Made by a program: the position numbers and the translations under genes
The notes under the pieces: generated by a model
Databases searched by the model: none
Seen by the model: the letters and a program-made list of their open reading frames with translations, nothing else
Told to the model about the DNA's origin: nothing
In this document: positions 12,701-24,390 of the stretch, piece after piece
How the letters are laid out: each line of letters starts with the position of its first letter
Position numbering within the stretch: the stretch's first letter is position 1
NCBI GenBank assembly: GCA_020726505.1
Contig: JAHLEZ010000012.1
Location: forward strand, 2,294,001-2,358,000
Direction of reading: 5' to 3'
Length of the DNA: 64,000 nt
DNA from: Leptodontidium sp. MPI-SDFR-AT-0119
Taxonomy: Eukaryota; Ascomycota; Leotiomycetes; Helotiales; Leptodontidiaceae

Positions 12701-13987
12701 TCATAACAACCTACCGACCAACTCAACAACCCTCTCCGCACAACCCACACTAGCCTGAAACCCCCCTCCTCCATGCCCATAATTATGAACCACCCAAATT
12801 CCTCCAATTCTCCCACCTTTCTCAACTTCCACCCTTGGGCCTCCCCTCCTCCCAGGCCTGAACCCAACCTGATGCCTCACAATCTCAAAGCTGCGTCCTA
12901 CCCCAGTCCTCAACTCCTCAGCCAGCCCATCGCTCATAACCCTCTGCATGATCCTCTCGCCAAGCTCCTCATCAACACCCTTTTCAAAACTCCCAGTCTG
13001 TTTACAACCACCTAAAACAGTAGTCCCAGATCCAGGGCGAGGAATAACATACAACATCTCATCAGCAGATACAGACGGGATAGAAACGTACGTATACGCA
13101 TCCCTCGCCTCACCTTTAACAAGGACAGTCTGTCCACGAATAGGAAACAATTTCTCCGCCTCATCACTGGGTAGGAAATGCCTCGCCGAGAGACCAGCAC
13201 AATTAACCACCGCGAAAAGCTCACCTCCTTTACCACCCTTCTCCTTCTCCTCATCTTCACTTTCCCCCTCCCCAACAATCCTCCTCATCTCCTTCACAAC
13301 TCCCTCCAACCCCCCTTCAGTCTCCAACCTCACCCTCACAACCCTCCCACCCAACTCCCTCACCCTCCCGAGTAAATACTCCAAATATAGCGGTGGATCA
13401 AAAGTCATACTCCTAAACCCCGTCCCGAACACCGCATCTCTCGGAACCGGTCTCCCCTCCCTCCTCTCCTCCTCTAAATCCAAGACGTGGAAATCGTGCA
13501 CCAGCCGCGAAAACCAGATTCCCGACCCGTCTGCATTGATAGCGGGTGTAGAGGCGCCCCAGAAATAGCGGAGGGTGGTGAATTTGAGTCCGATGCTTGT
13601 TTCTTTTCCTGTACTGGTCTCGCACTCGTTCTCTTGCGCTGAAGGGGGATCTTTAGGGTTGGATTTTGATTTCGAGTTTGAAGGAGAAGAAGAGGAGGAG
13701 AGTAATTCCGTCCATGCCTCGTACGTCCTCTCATCCCACTTCCTGACATCTGCATCTTCATCCGACAGCGAAGCGTGGGAGTGCCAATCCCCGCCCGCCC
13801 AGGGAGAGGTGTATGCCGGTGAGAAATTGCCTGGGAGATGGGCTGCTATGATTGTGATCCTGAAGTGGGATGTTGAAGGGGAGGTTAGTAGTGAGATGGC
13901 TGTGCTTAGACCTGTTACTCCGGCGCCGAGGATGAGGATTTGTTTCTGAGGGGGAATAGAGGCGGTTTCCGGGGAGAAGGGGGACAT
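12701..13987 (-). CDS. D-amino-acid oxidase (FAD-dependent)
   Basis: Intronless, 428 aa. It oxidatively deaminates D-amino acids to 2-oxo acids, ammonia and H2O2. The N-terminus has the Rossmann FAD motif GAGVTG (residues 21-26). Then come TSPWAGGDWHSHA (the family's W-A-G-x-x-W block), FWGASTPAINADGSG, VVNCAGLSARHF, and the substrate-site block LYVIPRPGSGTTVLGG. Near the C-terminus, GFRPGRRGGPRVE carries the conserved Arg that binds the substrate carboxylate, and HNYGHGGGGFQASVGCAERV closes the FAD site. I chose the ATG at 13987, 20 residues before the FAD motif; the frame stays open 53 codons further upstream to another ATG (14146), but that stretch is Ser/His-rich and unlike the family. 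The product ends VGRLL, without the C-terminal SKL-type peroxisomal signal common in fungal orthologues. The gene is very Ser/Pro- and Glu/Arg-rich in linkers. Confidence 0.93.
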   Translation of the reverse strand: MSPFSPETASIPPQKQILILGAGVTGLSTAISLLTSPSTSHFRITIIAAHLPGNFSPAYTSPWAGGDWHSHASLSDEDADVRKWDERTYEAWTELLSSSSSPSNSKSKSNPKDPPSAQENECETSTGKETSIGLKFTTLRYFWGASTPAINADGSGIWFSRLVHDFHVLDLEEERREGRPVPRDAVFGTGFRSMTFDPPLYLEYLLGRVRELGGRVVRVRLETEGGLEGVVKEMRRIVGEGESEDEEKEKGGKGGELFAVVNCAGLSARHFLPSDEAEKLFPIRGQTVLVKGEARDAYTYVSIPSVSADEMLYVIPRPGSGTTVLGGCKQTGSFEKGVDEELGERIMQRVMSDGLAEELRTGVGRSFEIVRHQVGFRPGRRGGPRVEVEKGGRIGGIWVVHNYGHGGGGFQASVGCAERVVELVGRLL

Positions 13988-14524
13988 GGTGTTGATGATG
14001 CAGATGGGCGTGTGGTGGAAAATCAAGTGTTTATATTGACTTGGGAAATTTGAAGTACTGTGAGAGGACAGTGACAATGAATGAGATGACTGATACTGGT
14101 ATGCTTGAAACGAAGTTAGAACGGGGATATTTGGTCGTTTTCGCACTTGCTAGCGATCCCAACAATCGTATACTCGAGTAAAGTACGCCTGTCTAAGAAA
14201 CAATGAAGAGTAGAATCAGAAACCAATTAATAGGAATCTAATACCTTGAAATACGGGCAGCTGTTTGCCCGCCGACGATCTTCCCCCATAAACTCACTCA
14301 CTTGAGCGCCCATCGCGGCCATTCTTTCCTACCCGGTCCCTCAACTAACTGAGCGAAGCTCGCAAACATCCGCGACATCGGCCCGCACCTGGAGATCATC
14401 CAATGGAGTTGTTACATTCTACAATAATACACACCGCGCTACCTATGCTACAGTACAACTCTCCATGCTCGCATTCCCATCTTTTTGTTTGTACAATGCC
14501 GTATAACAATAGCTTGCGAGTAGA
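13988..14524. other. Intergenic region between DAAO and mL46 genes
   Basis: Promoter region of the oxidase gene and 3' region of the mL46 gene. I see nothing else in it. Confidence 0.5.
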
Positions 14525-15819
14525 TCATCTATCTGCAAGCATATTCTGCACGTAGCTCCAGTATCTGGTGGAGACATGCTTTCTGATCTCCTCTTTTGTC
14601 AACCACTTGAAATCAGTGTAGCCGAATGTATTCGCTGATAGATCGGCTTGTCCGGCCATGATACGCCCTTTCATGAAGAAGGTCTTTGAGCCGGGGGATT
14701 CGAGCTGCGGTGTTGGGTTCTCCGGGGTTGTCTTGCTGAAGCGGGGAGGGAGAGTGTGATGTCCGACCGGGACGTGGCCGATGATCCAGGTGTTCATGTT
14801 AACGCCGCCCGTTTGGACGAGAATGCGCTCTGCTGCCTATGTATTGTTAGGAGTTGCAAAATGGAAGGGAAAAGGGGAAATAGAAGAGACATACCTGATG
14901 CAGATTCTCCTTACCCTCCAAACTTCCCTGAGGGAATATCCATGACCCTTTGGCAGGCTTGACAAGCAAATACAATGTCCTCGTCAATTGCCTATCCAAC
15001 CTCGTAACATCATTCTTCTTGTCACTCTCCGTAAACCGACTGAGAGGCTTCTCAATCTTCGACTCCCCAGCACCCATCTCAACCTCGCCCTCTCCCTCTT
15101 TAACCTCGACCGCAGCGCCATCCTTCCCCTCAACAGCTCTGACCCTCGCATCCTTCACCAACGTGTCGAGAAGGTACTTTGGCTCCGCCATACCCATCTT
15201 CCCGAAAGCCTTCGCTGTTTCTCCAGCCGCGCTCGTCTCTTCAGACAACAGCTCATCATTCCAAGCCTCCTCGCCATAGGCTCTGTACCCACCCAACTCC
15301 CGCGCCGCAGTCCAATTCCTCTCCCTCTCCTTAATCTTCCGATCCGTATCCGCAGGCGTATCCTTCTTGAAGTAGAAATACCTCGCGTACGGCATAGCCA
15401 GCCGCTCATTCAACCGTTTCTGGTAAAAGTAAAACGCCTTCTCGAAGGATGATTGCGGTGCCGTGAGTATCGGTGCCCGCGAGAGCAAGATCCCGGCTTT
15501 GGGAATGTATTCTGCGGTCGTCGAGGATATGGGTTGGGGGTTTGAGAGGTGGTGGAGTGTGGAGTTGGGTGCTGCGTCGTCGGTCTTCAGCGCTGTTGCT
15601 GCCATGGCGTACGGTCTTCGCGATAGAGGTGTGCATATTGGAGATACTCGCGCGCGGATGTGCGAGATGCAGTCTGAGCAGATGAGAGGTTGGGAAGGTC
15701 GTGATGATCCTGCGGTGTTTGTCAATTCTGTACTTCTTCCATCATCAAGCCCCTGGGATGTAAATGCACTTACGGAGAATTGAAGCAGCAGCTCTGCTCC
15801 CTCTACTACTTGCCGTCAT
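14525..15819 (-). CDS. MRPL17: Mitochondrial large-subunit ribosomal protein mL46
   Basis: Model: complement(join(14525..14836, 14895..15709, 15774..15819)), 390 aa. mL46 (yeast Mrpl17, human MRPL46) is a Nudix-fold protein of the mitochondrial large ribosomal subunit without hydrolase activity. The N-terminus (MTASSRGSRAAASILR) is basic and hydroxylated like a mitochondrial presequence. The central part has the family blocks FYFYQKRLNERLAMPYARYF and RTLYLLVKPAKGSWIFPQG, and after the second intron LHQAAERILVQTGGVNMNTW followed by VPVGHHTL and KTFFMKGRIMAGQADL. An acidic linker rich in Glu, Gly and Ala near residues 210-235 is non-conserved. The splice at LHQ|AAER uses the acceptor at 14837 and is fixed by the family motif. 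Confidence 0.93.
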
Positions 15820-17302
15820 CTTGAAATTGTAATGTATCGAAAAGAAAAGAAAGAAATATGTCTATTCCTTTCCCACGTCTGCAATCTTCTTCAATCCAAT
15901 CCAATTAAAACACTCACCAATCTCCAAGCCCTCGTCAACTCAAAGCTCCAAAATTTCCAGGCCACGCTTACATAACACGCTCTTCAATCTGCACCATTCC
16001 CAAATCACACTAGCGGCCTTTCGCTTTCCACATAAGAAAATCTTCTCGCGAAAGCAGCAGTCTCCTCTTCTTTCTATAACCAAGGCATCCATTCTTATCA
16101 CCAGAACCCGATTCATCTCAGAACGTTTTGGCCATTTACGGGTGCCTAGAGGAAAATACAGGCTTTTTTCGCTAACTCAACCCTCCAAACCGATCCTTGT
16201 AAGATTGTGTCCTACGGGAATAGTTAGATAGCTTCTGGAGACATTCTTATTTTGGGCGACTTGTTTGCTTTGCTTTGCTTTGACTGAAGCCTTAGGGGTT
16301 GGAGAGTGGTAGATGGAGGGAGGGCGTCATTGAGGGATCAGAAAGGTACGGCCTATGTTGGCGTGGTTGTGACGCGCTGAGTCGTGCCCCGACTTGGGGT
16401 GACTGAGACTACGATCTAGAGTCGAGCACGCTGGCTTCGGGAAGACAACGGGCACCAGGCTCATGCCATATGTAGTTGAAGGCGAGAGAACTGTAGCTAT
16501 GTTGAACAGCTTGCAGTTCCACCGTTGACCTGGAGCAATTAGCTGACGAGCAATCTCAGGCAAGGATGCTGACTCTCTGTCTCCATGACTTTAAGTTCAT
16601 AGCGGGGGAGATGGGGAGGGAGTATCGAACTCGAGATGAGGTAGTGAATGATCAAGTTTTCAAGTACTACATATTAATTGCTCTTCCTACCCAACAACGT
16701 ATCTACCGGTGGTGGTACATTAGATTAATTATACAATCCATCTCGAATCACATAGTCTACTCGACCGACCGTTGAACCACTCCTGTGGACTGGACCTGTC
16801 TCTTCTCGTCATAGATATTTGATTGAAATATAAATTCATTGAGCTATCTTCTTTCCAGGCATGGCCTACTAGCAGATTCAAGTCATCCGCCAGCTTACAA
16901 TGATGATAGGGTGGCAGGTGTGGGCGTGGCTTTCCTGGGAGTGATTTGGATGCTGTTCCTGCTTTCACTGCACGAGGTCTTCATGAAGGATTAGCTTTAA
17001 GAATAGTCTCACGACATCAACGAACAACAGCAAGTAATAACCGAATCCATTTGTCTATGAACAGTATCGAGCAATCCATGCAGATATCTCGTTGCGAATA
17101 CACCTAATCACACCCTATAACGCCGGGAGATGTCAAACCATATCCAGTCGTGTGACAGATACCCTCAATCCCCTCTACCTAGGTATACGCCAGTCAAACA
17201 CCTCCCAATGCCTGTACCGGGTATCTCTTGTTTGCGCCTTGAAACCCCCGAAAAGCAATCCCAGTTCGCCAAGTCAATCGTAAAGCAAATACGTGTCATC
17301 GT
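15820..17302. other. Intergenic region, no gene seen
   Basis: It holds the upstream region of the mL46 gene and the 3' region of the RING/PHD gene. A short TTTGC tandem tract is at about 16264-16280. No coding region is supported. Confidence 0.5.
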
Positions 17303-19475
17303 TCAAGCCGTCAATGATTTCACAGCAATAGCTACCTCTGTGGTAGCGATCTTTCCTAGTTCATTTCCGGTATCGTCGTTGATTCGTTGTTCGGCAACTA
17401 TCTCGTACAGCTTTCTTGATATATCGCGGTTGATATCGGCGTATTGTTCTTTCGTCAGCTCTGCCGCCTTCCAGTGTGGTGCAAGTGCAGACTTGACAAT
17501 CTTATTGATGCCTTCTTTTGCTTCAATGGACATGGCTGCTCGAACAGGCGATGTATCTTCAGAGCGAGGTAGTTTTACAGTTCTTTGTCTTGGGCGTGGT
17601 TGGCGTATTTCGGTTGTTGGTGAAGTGCATTGATGGTCATGTTCAGATTTGCTGTCTGGGGGTGATCGATTTGGCGAATAATTGGCAGGAGGGAATATCG
17701 GTTCAATCCGAGATGTGAGTCGGAGTGGTGACCTTGATCGGTTGGTAATGTGTGGTGGAGGAGTTGTAGACATGGCACGTGGTGTGTGGTATGGAGAGGA
17801 TGAAGCTGGCGACGCAGCGGGCGAAGAGTAATCGACTGGGCTGGTGACTCGATTGGGGGCCGAAATGGTTGTCGAGGAGAAGGTGGACCGTTCATCATCA
17901 GAGGTATGATTCATTTCTACCTCTTTCAGGAGGGAAGAGAGAAATGAAGGTTGTCCATTGGCATCGTTCAGAATTCTAGCAGTTGGCGATCCCGAACGGT
18001 TGCTGATAGGTTGACGACTTGAACTGGCAGCCGAAGGAGAAGCCACTGACTCTGGTCTGTCTAAGACTCTTCGAGTTCGTGGTCGTTTCAGTTTACGCTC
18101 TGGCTCTGCTGGTACTGATGGGCCTTCAGACGGCGAAGCAGTTGCAGATCTAGACTTTCTTTTTCGACGATTGGGACTGACGGTATCAATCTCCTTGGCC
18201 TTTTCAAACGCCCCCCATGCTCTAGTTTCCTCGATTGACTCGACAGGAGTCTCTGGACGGATGCTTGATGGAACAGCGGCACGAAAGGCATCCCTGGCAC
18301 CTTGCCGAGTTGCGATGTTGATCCGACGCTGCCATTGGCTGAAACGTCGCCGCTCATTTGCAGTGCGATGTTGGGTCTCTCTGTAGCTGGCCAAGTTCTG
18401 ATCATCGTCGGAGAAGTCGAGATCCAATCCTGTGACATCGTGGATTCTGCTACTCAGCATACTCCAGGCACCTTGCCAGTGGTCTGTTCTGGTCCGGTGG
18501 CGGGTGCGTCGAACTGTAGCGAGTGTTCTAGGTCCAAGTCTTCCTGTGAGGGGTGTTCCTGACGGGGAAGCGGCTCTCTCGTAGGCACCATCATGTTCAC
18601 ATTCCATACAGAACCAGTGTCCATTCGGAACTCGATCGAGACCGGTACAGTGTGTATGATAGGGAGCATCGCAGGCGTCGCAGAGTAGAAGAACCTGTAG
18701 TTATCAAGTCAGTAATTGTTTTGGGGTCTGGGAGAAGTAGGTCGCGCAAAGAGAATCCGCTTCGAGTATTCGACAGCGATCCTGTTCTGACTTCCTGAGG
18801 GTATCCACAAATGGTTTGCAGGATAATGCATACCTCTTCTTGATCTGCCTCTCCACATATTGGGCAGGGGCGGGCTGGTTCCTCCTCCTCTTCTTCTTCA
18901 ATCCAAGCACTGGGGTCGAATTCGGCAACTTGTTTCTTGTCCTCGACCTCGTATTCCGATAGAACCGTACCTGGCGAAAATAGTTAGCACTTGAAATAAT
19001 TATAGTTGAATGTGACACTGCCCCTCGTTCTAGCTGACTACCAGCTGCAGAGGGTGGCTCAGCCCTGACAAGTAAGCTCTTCAGTGAAGAAGAAAAAATC
19101 TGACTTGGGGCATGTAGTTGCACAAGGAGAAACAATTCGCAGATTGCGCGATTGCTTGGGAAGACGTTCGAATCCATCCAGGGGCAACATACCTCCAACC
19201 TTATCTAAGACCTCAACCAGATTGAACGCTTGGCGGCAAATGGGACAACTATTTGCCTGTTGAGACCATTCCCGTAGACATTCGTCGTGTAGAATGTGAC
19301 CGCAGGGCTTAATGAGAGCAATAGCCAGACTGTTGGTGGTTGTGCTGGGATGTGGTTGTGTCAGGTCCATGGCCTGTGCCGCCACTTCACCCGCATCTTG
19401 AAGATCATCATGGTGAAGTGCTGGGTCAGGAACGGCGTCCAAGTCCTCGAGACAGACGATGCAGGAGTCAGCCAT
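17303..19475 (-). CDS. RING- and PHD-finger protein (PHRF1-like putative E3 ligase/chromatin reader)
   Basis: Model: complement(join(17303..18694, 18834..18970, 19193..19475)), 603 aa. The N-terminus carries a RING finger starting CIVCLEDL (residues 5-12) and ending CGHILHDECLREW...CPICRQAF. A canonical C4HC3 PHD finger follows at residues 130-172 (CPICGEADQEEVLLLCDACD, then HTHC and WFCMEC). The second splice site falls inside the PHD finger and the first lies between the two fingers; both preserve all Zn ligands. The remaining 430 residues are Ser/Pro/Arg-rich and largely disordered, with a basic patch (RRKRKSRS) near 265, and end in a conserved-looking helical block (KEGINKIVKSALAPHWKAAEL...). 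RING-PHD pairing in this order is the architecture of PHRF1 and its fungal counterparts. A nuclear ubiquitin-ligase role recognising histone tails is inferred. Confidence 0.88.
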
Positions 19476-20924
19476 GCTGACGGGTAAGTTTGCGAGAGTG
19501 TGCGACGATGGGTTGGGAGAAAGTCATGAAAAAGGTTTGAAGTTTTGGTGGGAGTTTTTGCGGGATTTGGCGTGGATTCGCGAGGTTTATTGATTTATTG
19601 AAGGCGATTTGGAGGATGAATGAAGATGGAGGAACGGGCCTGCGAGCTGCGGGAGTGACCTTGGTCGCTTACTAGCTTAGCGCAGAAGATGGGCCAATCA
19701 GAGACTTGCGCTCCACCCCGCTTTCTGAGTGTGGCCTCCAACCAGTTGGAAGGCGGTGAAGCTGACCCCCCAAACACAAGGGGACCGCGGATGGGGATGT
19801 GGCCCAGTCAGTCGTGTCGTGGTCGAGGGCTGTTGTAATGGAGTGAGTGACTCGTATTGAGCCTGTTGTGGGGGCTGTCTAACGTGGCACCGGACCGTGA
19901 CTGATGTATTGTCCTGTGCCTAGAAAGTGCCCAGGTACTGTAGGTAGGCGGAGGGATGGCGATGTGGAAATCGGAAACGTCGACACCCCGAGCCAAATCA
20001 GGACCGACAAGCCGAAAAGTCAATGTGCAGCTGCATATGACCTAAGAAGGAAGGCTATTCTGCCTACTCTGTAGATGTGTCCGGATTGTGGCCAGTGACT
20101 TTAACACCGTGCTGATAGCTGAACTTCGTGAATTCAGGCCATGGTGGTGAAACTTGTAAAGTGAGAGAGAAACATATACAGAAATCTTATATCAGCTTCT
20201 CACATCCCTATCAGGTGACCCACCTTGTTGTCTCTATCCCGTCCCATGAGGTTTCTGGGGACCTTGAGAGCGATGATGGCTGAGGAGAATCACTAGGAGA
20301 ACAGTGAGTCACAAGAAGGATGGCAGAAATGAAGACTCAACAGCGGGACCAGCCTCTGAAATACCTAGGTAACCCATGACAAGGCAACAACAGGCAACGA
20401 ACCGCCCGACATTCTCGATTGATGTGTCTCTGGAAGGCAAGAGACTTGCGTATGTGATCTCGAATCGTTCGAGGCTCTCCTCGACAGCCCGACAGCCTCA
20501 CTCCGATCCATATCTTGGTCAGGGGTCCAAGAAGGTGAACAGTTGTCACTCGATACTGTTGCATTGGGAAGAGTTGCGCCTTGAAACCGAGCCTCGAGCA
20601 GCCAGCCACCCAGAGAAGATGAACCAGGAAAAGAAAAGGAACGAGGACCAGGCAGAATTCGATGGATGATGGGTCATGCTTGTTGCCTACACAATCCATT
20701 AGGTAGCATCAACACCCAATGCCCAATCAAAACCACTCTCAAATGTCACGAAATGTATGCCCGACTCCATTCATCGCCATGCAATAGAGGACGGAAAAAG
20801 GCGTGCTTTTTTAGAATTGCTTTATTTTGTGCTCCTCGAGGTAGCAACATCGTTGTTCGTACCCGTCGTAGAGTGCGATCCCAGACACCAGCAAATGCCA
20901 ACCGAAAGAACCCATCCCATCCAT
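19476..20924. other. Intergenic region, no gene seen
   Basis: Upstream region of the RING/PHD gene and 3' region of the eL43 gene. The open frames here have no recognisable domain. Confidence 0.5.
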
Positions 20925-21484
20925 CTAAACCTCCGCAATTTCTCTCAATCGTCGAAGCGTCGATCTCATGGCAGCGGCGGCGGGTGTTCTGTGTTGTTTG
21001 TCAGTCTCCTCCTCGTTGATCGATCGCCTCTATTCAGTGCCCTCCATCTGGGCACAGAACTCGTTCGGGGGTTTATTGTAGACGTACGACACAGTGTATG
21101 CTCCTCCAGCGACAGTCTTGTTGCACGACTTGCAGTTCCAGATTCCGACGGAATGTCTCTTAACTGTGGTCTTTCCGCAGAATGTGCAGACGTACTTGGC
21201 GTGTTGGGTGATTTCCATCTTCTTAACTTGCTTTCGGAGGGAGGCACCGTATCTAAATGGCGAGAGAAGAGCTGTCAGCGCTCTGCCACTATTCCTGTTC
21301 CTTTCCCTGTCCAATCCATTGCGCGCAGTGGTGAAATTGAGAATTGTCGACGTGGGGAGGGCTGAATTTCGAGATTTCTGCTTTGGGCTGCGCGCAAAGG
21401 GAATCCAACACGCTCGAGTAGATTTGTTACATACCTTGTACCGTACTTTCCGGTAACACCGACCTTCTTGGTTCTCTTCGTCAT
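20925..21484 (-). CDS. RPL43: 60S ribosomal protein eL43 (L37a/L43)
   Basis: Model: complement(join(20925..20988, 21088..21252, 21435..21484)), 92 aa, exactly the usual family length. The protein begins [17 protein letters not shown] and has the zinc ribbon with Cys 39, 42, 57 and 60 (CTFC...CKSC). It ends [20 protein letters not shown], the conserved eL43 C-terminus, which lies wholly on the third 64-nt exon. eL43 sits near the E site of the large subunit. Both introns split codons (R17 and S72), and the joined codons restore the family sequence. It is transcribed divergently from the oxidoreductase gene at 21865 with 380 bp between the two ATGs. Confidence 0.97.
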
Positions 21485-21864
21485 CTTGGCTGAGGTTGCT
21501 GTGATGAACGGGTTTGGAGTTGGGTTGTCGTTGAAGATGATTTTGAAGGTCTTTCTTTCGTGGGTGGTAAGCGAGCCCTAAGTTCGTTGTGGCCTGGCTG
21601 CTGAGGCTTCCAGTTGGGGTCATGTGCCTGTAAGCTAATCCGAATTGGGACCGTCGAGTCTGCCGAGGCGTTTCCTCTGCTTGCCCTGCCTTGGAATTTT
21701 TGAGCACATGAATGTCATATATTTCGTTTAGTATTTCAAATCGTGAGTGTCGATTGATCGCATCTATAATTCTTTCGATTTTACATATCAGAATCGATTT
21801 CAATTTCAACGACGGATTTTCGAACCATCCACGAAACCAAGTAGCCTCCTTTTCAAACGCCATC
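21485..21864. promoter_or_regulatory. Shared divergent promoter region (eL43 / SCCPDH-like gene)
   Basis: 380 bp between two start codons facing away from each other. It should contain both promoters and 5' leaders. I could not assign individual factor sites with confidence. Confidence 0.5.
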
Positions 21865-23332
21865 ATGTCATCCCGCCAATATGATTTGGTAGTGTTTGGC
21901 GCCACAGGCTACACCGGAAAGCTTACAGCGGAGCATATCACAACACATCTTCCCACTGATTTGAAGTGGGCCATTGCAGGAAGATCCGCAACAAAGTTGG
22001 AAGATGTAGCAGCAGAATGCAAGGCCTTGAATCCCGATAGGAGTCAACCAGGTAAGCACTAAAGGCTGGGAATATCCACATACTACCTTATGACTTGGAT
22101 CTCAATTAACGTCCCCTAGCCATTGAAGTTTGTAAACTCGAAGATGCGGAATTGAGTGCGTTGGCAAAGAAGACAAAAGTTCTTCTTGCAACTGTGGGAC
22201 CATATGGAATGTATGGAGAGCCTGCCTTCAAAGCTTGCGCTGAGAATGGCACTCATTACCTCGATGTCACTGGAGAGATTCCCTTTGTGCGGGACATGAT
22301 CACGAAATATGAGAAAACAGCACAAGCAAACGGCTGCATTATGATCCCTCAGATTGGAATTGAATCCGCTCCAGCAGATCTTGTCACATGGACTTTGGTG
22401 GACATGATCCGCAAGAAGCTGTCAGCTCCCACTGGGGAGGTTGTGGTTTCTGTTCATGATCTCAAGTAAGGCCTTTCGAATTGATGTCTTGATCTCGCTG
22501 ACATTTGAGCAGTTCAGCGCCATCTGGTGGAACACTGAACACAGTCCTCTCGTTGATGGATACATGGAGCTTGAAAGACATCGGTGCAGCACATGCCCCA
22601 GGTGGCATCTCCCCAATACCCGTACCCAAAACTCAACCTCACAAATCCATCATCACAAAGATCTTCGGTTTCCGCTCCGTCTCAGATCTCGGCATTCTCA
22701 CCAGCTCTCTTGGAGGCACCGCAGACCGACCAATCATCTACCGAAGCTGGGCTCTTCTCGGAGGAGACAAGTTCTACGGTCCAAACTTCCACTTTGCTGA
22801 ATACATGAAAGCCCGAAACTATCTCGGTGCCATCGCAATTCATTTCAGTCTCATGATTGGATCTCTCTTGCTCGCCATCCCGCTGTTTCGGACGGTTGCC
22901 AGAAAATATGTCTACAAGCCAGGTGAAGGGCCGACCAGAGAAGAATACAAGAACGATCGAGTTGAGTACCGCGGTATTGGGATCCCAGATGTGCAGACTC
23001 CAAATGCTCCAAAGGCTTTCTGCAGAGCAAAGTATGAAGGATCTTTGTATGCATGTAAGTGACTCCATTTCGCGTTATATCAGTCCTGAAGTTGGAGCCG
23101 GAGCCCTGAAGGGGGCGAGACAATTGCAAAAGTCACATCTTTTTACTATTCGTTCCCAAGCTGATACTTCCTAGTCACTGGTCTCTCCCTAGCGCAAGCA
23201 GCCATTTCGATTCTACGTGATGAACATGGCCTCACTGGCGGCATCTACACCCCTGCATGTCTTGGCCAGAAGTTCATTGACAGGCTCGATGGAGCTGGTT
23301 TCCATTTCGAACGGAAGTTTTACGATAATTAA
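21865..23332 (+). CDS. Saccharopine dehydrogenase-like oxidoreductase (SCCPDH family)
   Basis: Model: join(21865..22051, 22120..22465, 22513..23054, 23175..23332), 410 aa. The N-terminus is a Rossmann fold ([19 protein letters not shown], residues 6-24) that binds NAD(P). Family motifs follow: [34 protein letters not shown] and [15 protein letters not shown] hydrophobic segment ([19 protein letters not shown]) lies near residue 305, as in lipid-droplet or mitochondrial SCCPDH-like and trans-acting enoyl-reductase-like proteins. The C-terminus ([22 protein letters not shown]) is conserved in the family. It is not the lysine-pathway saccharopine dehydrogenase; the true substrate of this group is generally unknown. 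All three intron phases are consistent. Confidence 0.92.
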
Positions 23333-24031
23333 GAGGTACTAGACATGCAACTCGCCTAGTAAGGCTGTCTACTTGTAATTAAGGAATAGAATCTGAGCGT
23401 TTTCCTTCCTCTAAAGTCTGGAAATGTCATTCTGCAGGGGTTGAAAGCCTGCCCAAGACAACTCGATTACTAAAGAATTCTCTGACACATCTCCATCAAG
23501 TCGTATAGTGCTATAGTTGGAGATTATCTCTGCGTGACATTCGTTCTTGCAAGATTTCGTCCCCCCTCCCTTGGTGTTGGGAGATGGGTATTCCCTCATA
23601 ATCTCAAAATTGCGATCTATCCATACGCTTTATTCTTACACGTTTTACGCCGCACTGATTTCCTCTCCTATTTTCACGGTCGTAGGTTGCATCTATCTAT
23701 CTTGCATTGAGTTTTATTCTTTCGAGATTCGAGATGTGTATGTCTTTCTTCAGCTAGATCGATTCAAGGTTCCCTTTGTTTTGGGAGCAGCGTCGAAGAG
23801 TTTCTATTCCAGGAAGTTTTGGTATAAGAACGGAAGGGCGAAGATCTCATGTACCTTCTCATCGACTCGTTGGGATTTGCAGTGTGTTTTTCATTACTTT
23901 TATATGCGTTACCAGGGGGGGTTGTCCATGATTTATCAAAGTCTTAGATTTCTTACCCCTAAAACGGCATGGAATTAAGATCACAAGTTCGAGACAATTA
24001 AACCTTATAAAAATTACCCTCCGATCTTTTC

Positions 24032-24065
<34 letters not shown>

Positions 24066-24189
24066 CATTCAACCCTAAGAAATATAACCAAAAAACAAAC
24101 CCTCTAACTCACGATACAAGGCTCTGTCACTCTCGTGGAGACTTCGCTTTCCTGTCACCAACACCAACACCAACACGCAAGAGACTTAT
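23333..24189. other. Intergenic region with a 30-bp poly(A) tract
   Basis: 3' region of the SCCPDH-like gene. A poly(A) run of 30 bases lies at 24033-24062. No gene is supported. Confidence 0.5.
24033..24062. repeat. Poly(A) tract, 30 bases
   Basis: An uninterrupted run of 30 A on the + strand in non-coding DNA. It could be a slippage-expanded homopolymer or the tail of an old retroposed sequence; no target-site duplication or element body is evident beside it. Confidence 0.9.
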
Positions 24190-24390
24190 CTACTCAATAT
24201 TGCATCTCTCGCACCGCTCATGAAAGCAAAGATGGCACGGCGGGTGCTCTTTCATCCTAGTTGGTGTAGTTCCCCCACAAAGGCAACGCACCATCAACCC
24301 TTCATCCCTATCGCGGGCTTGCTTTGTGCCTTCGGGAGTGCTGGTACCATTTGTAGTGAGTCTGACGGGGGGTTGGGTTTGGGAGTCCAT
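24190..24390 (-). CDS. Small Cys-rich protein, putative zinc-binding
   Basis: A single-exon frame of 66 aa (MDSQTQPPVRLTTNGTSTPE...). The N-terminal 33 residues are polar and probably disordered. The C-terminal half has cysteines and histidines spaced C36-x-C38-G ... C52-H53-x-C55-x-H57-x-R-C60-x2-C63, ending almost at the last residue. This resembles the C-terminal CxC/CxHxRCxxC clusters seen in short proteins of filamentous ascomycetes, and would fit one or two zinc ions. There is no signal peptide. Function is unknown. Confidence is moderate because the frame is short and I cannot check conservation. Confidence 0.45.
   Translation of the reverse strand: MDSQTQPPVRLTTNGTSTPEGTKQARDRDEGLMVRCLCGGTTPTRMKEHPPCHLCFHERCERCNIE

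Noticed and set aside
12948..13568. 206-codon + strand frame antisense to the D-amino-acid oxidase
   Set aside because: Shadow of the real gene: Ser/Pro/Thr-rich, no motif, explained by codon bias of the opposite strand.
13988..14146. 53-codon N-terminal extension of the D-amino-acid oxidase
   Set aside because: Open and in frame, but Ser/His/Tyr-rich and absent from the family; the FAD motif sits at the usual distance from the ATG at 13987.
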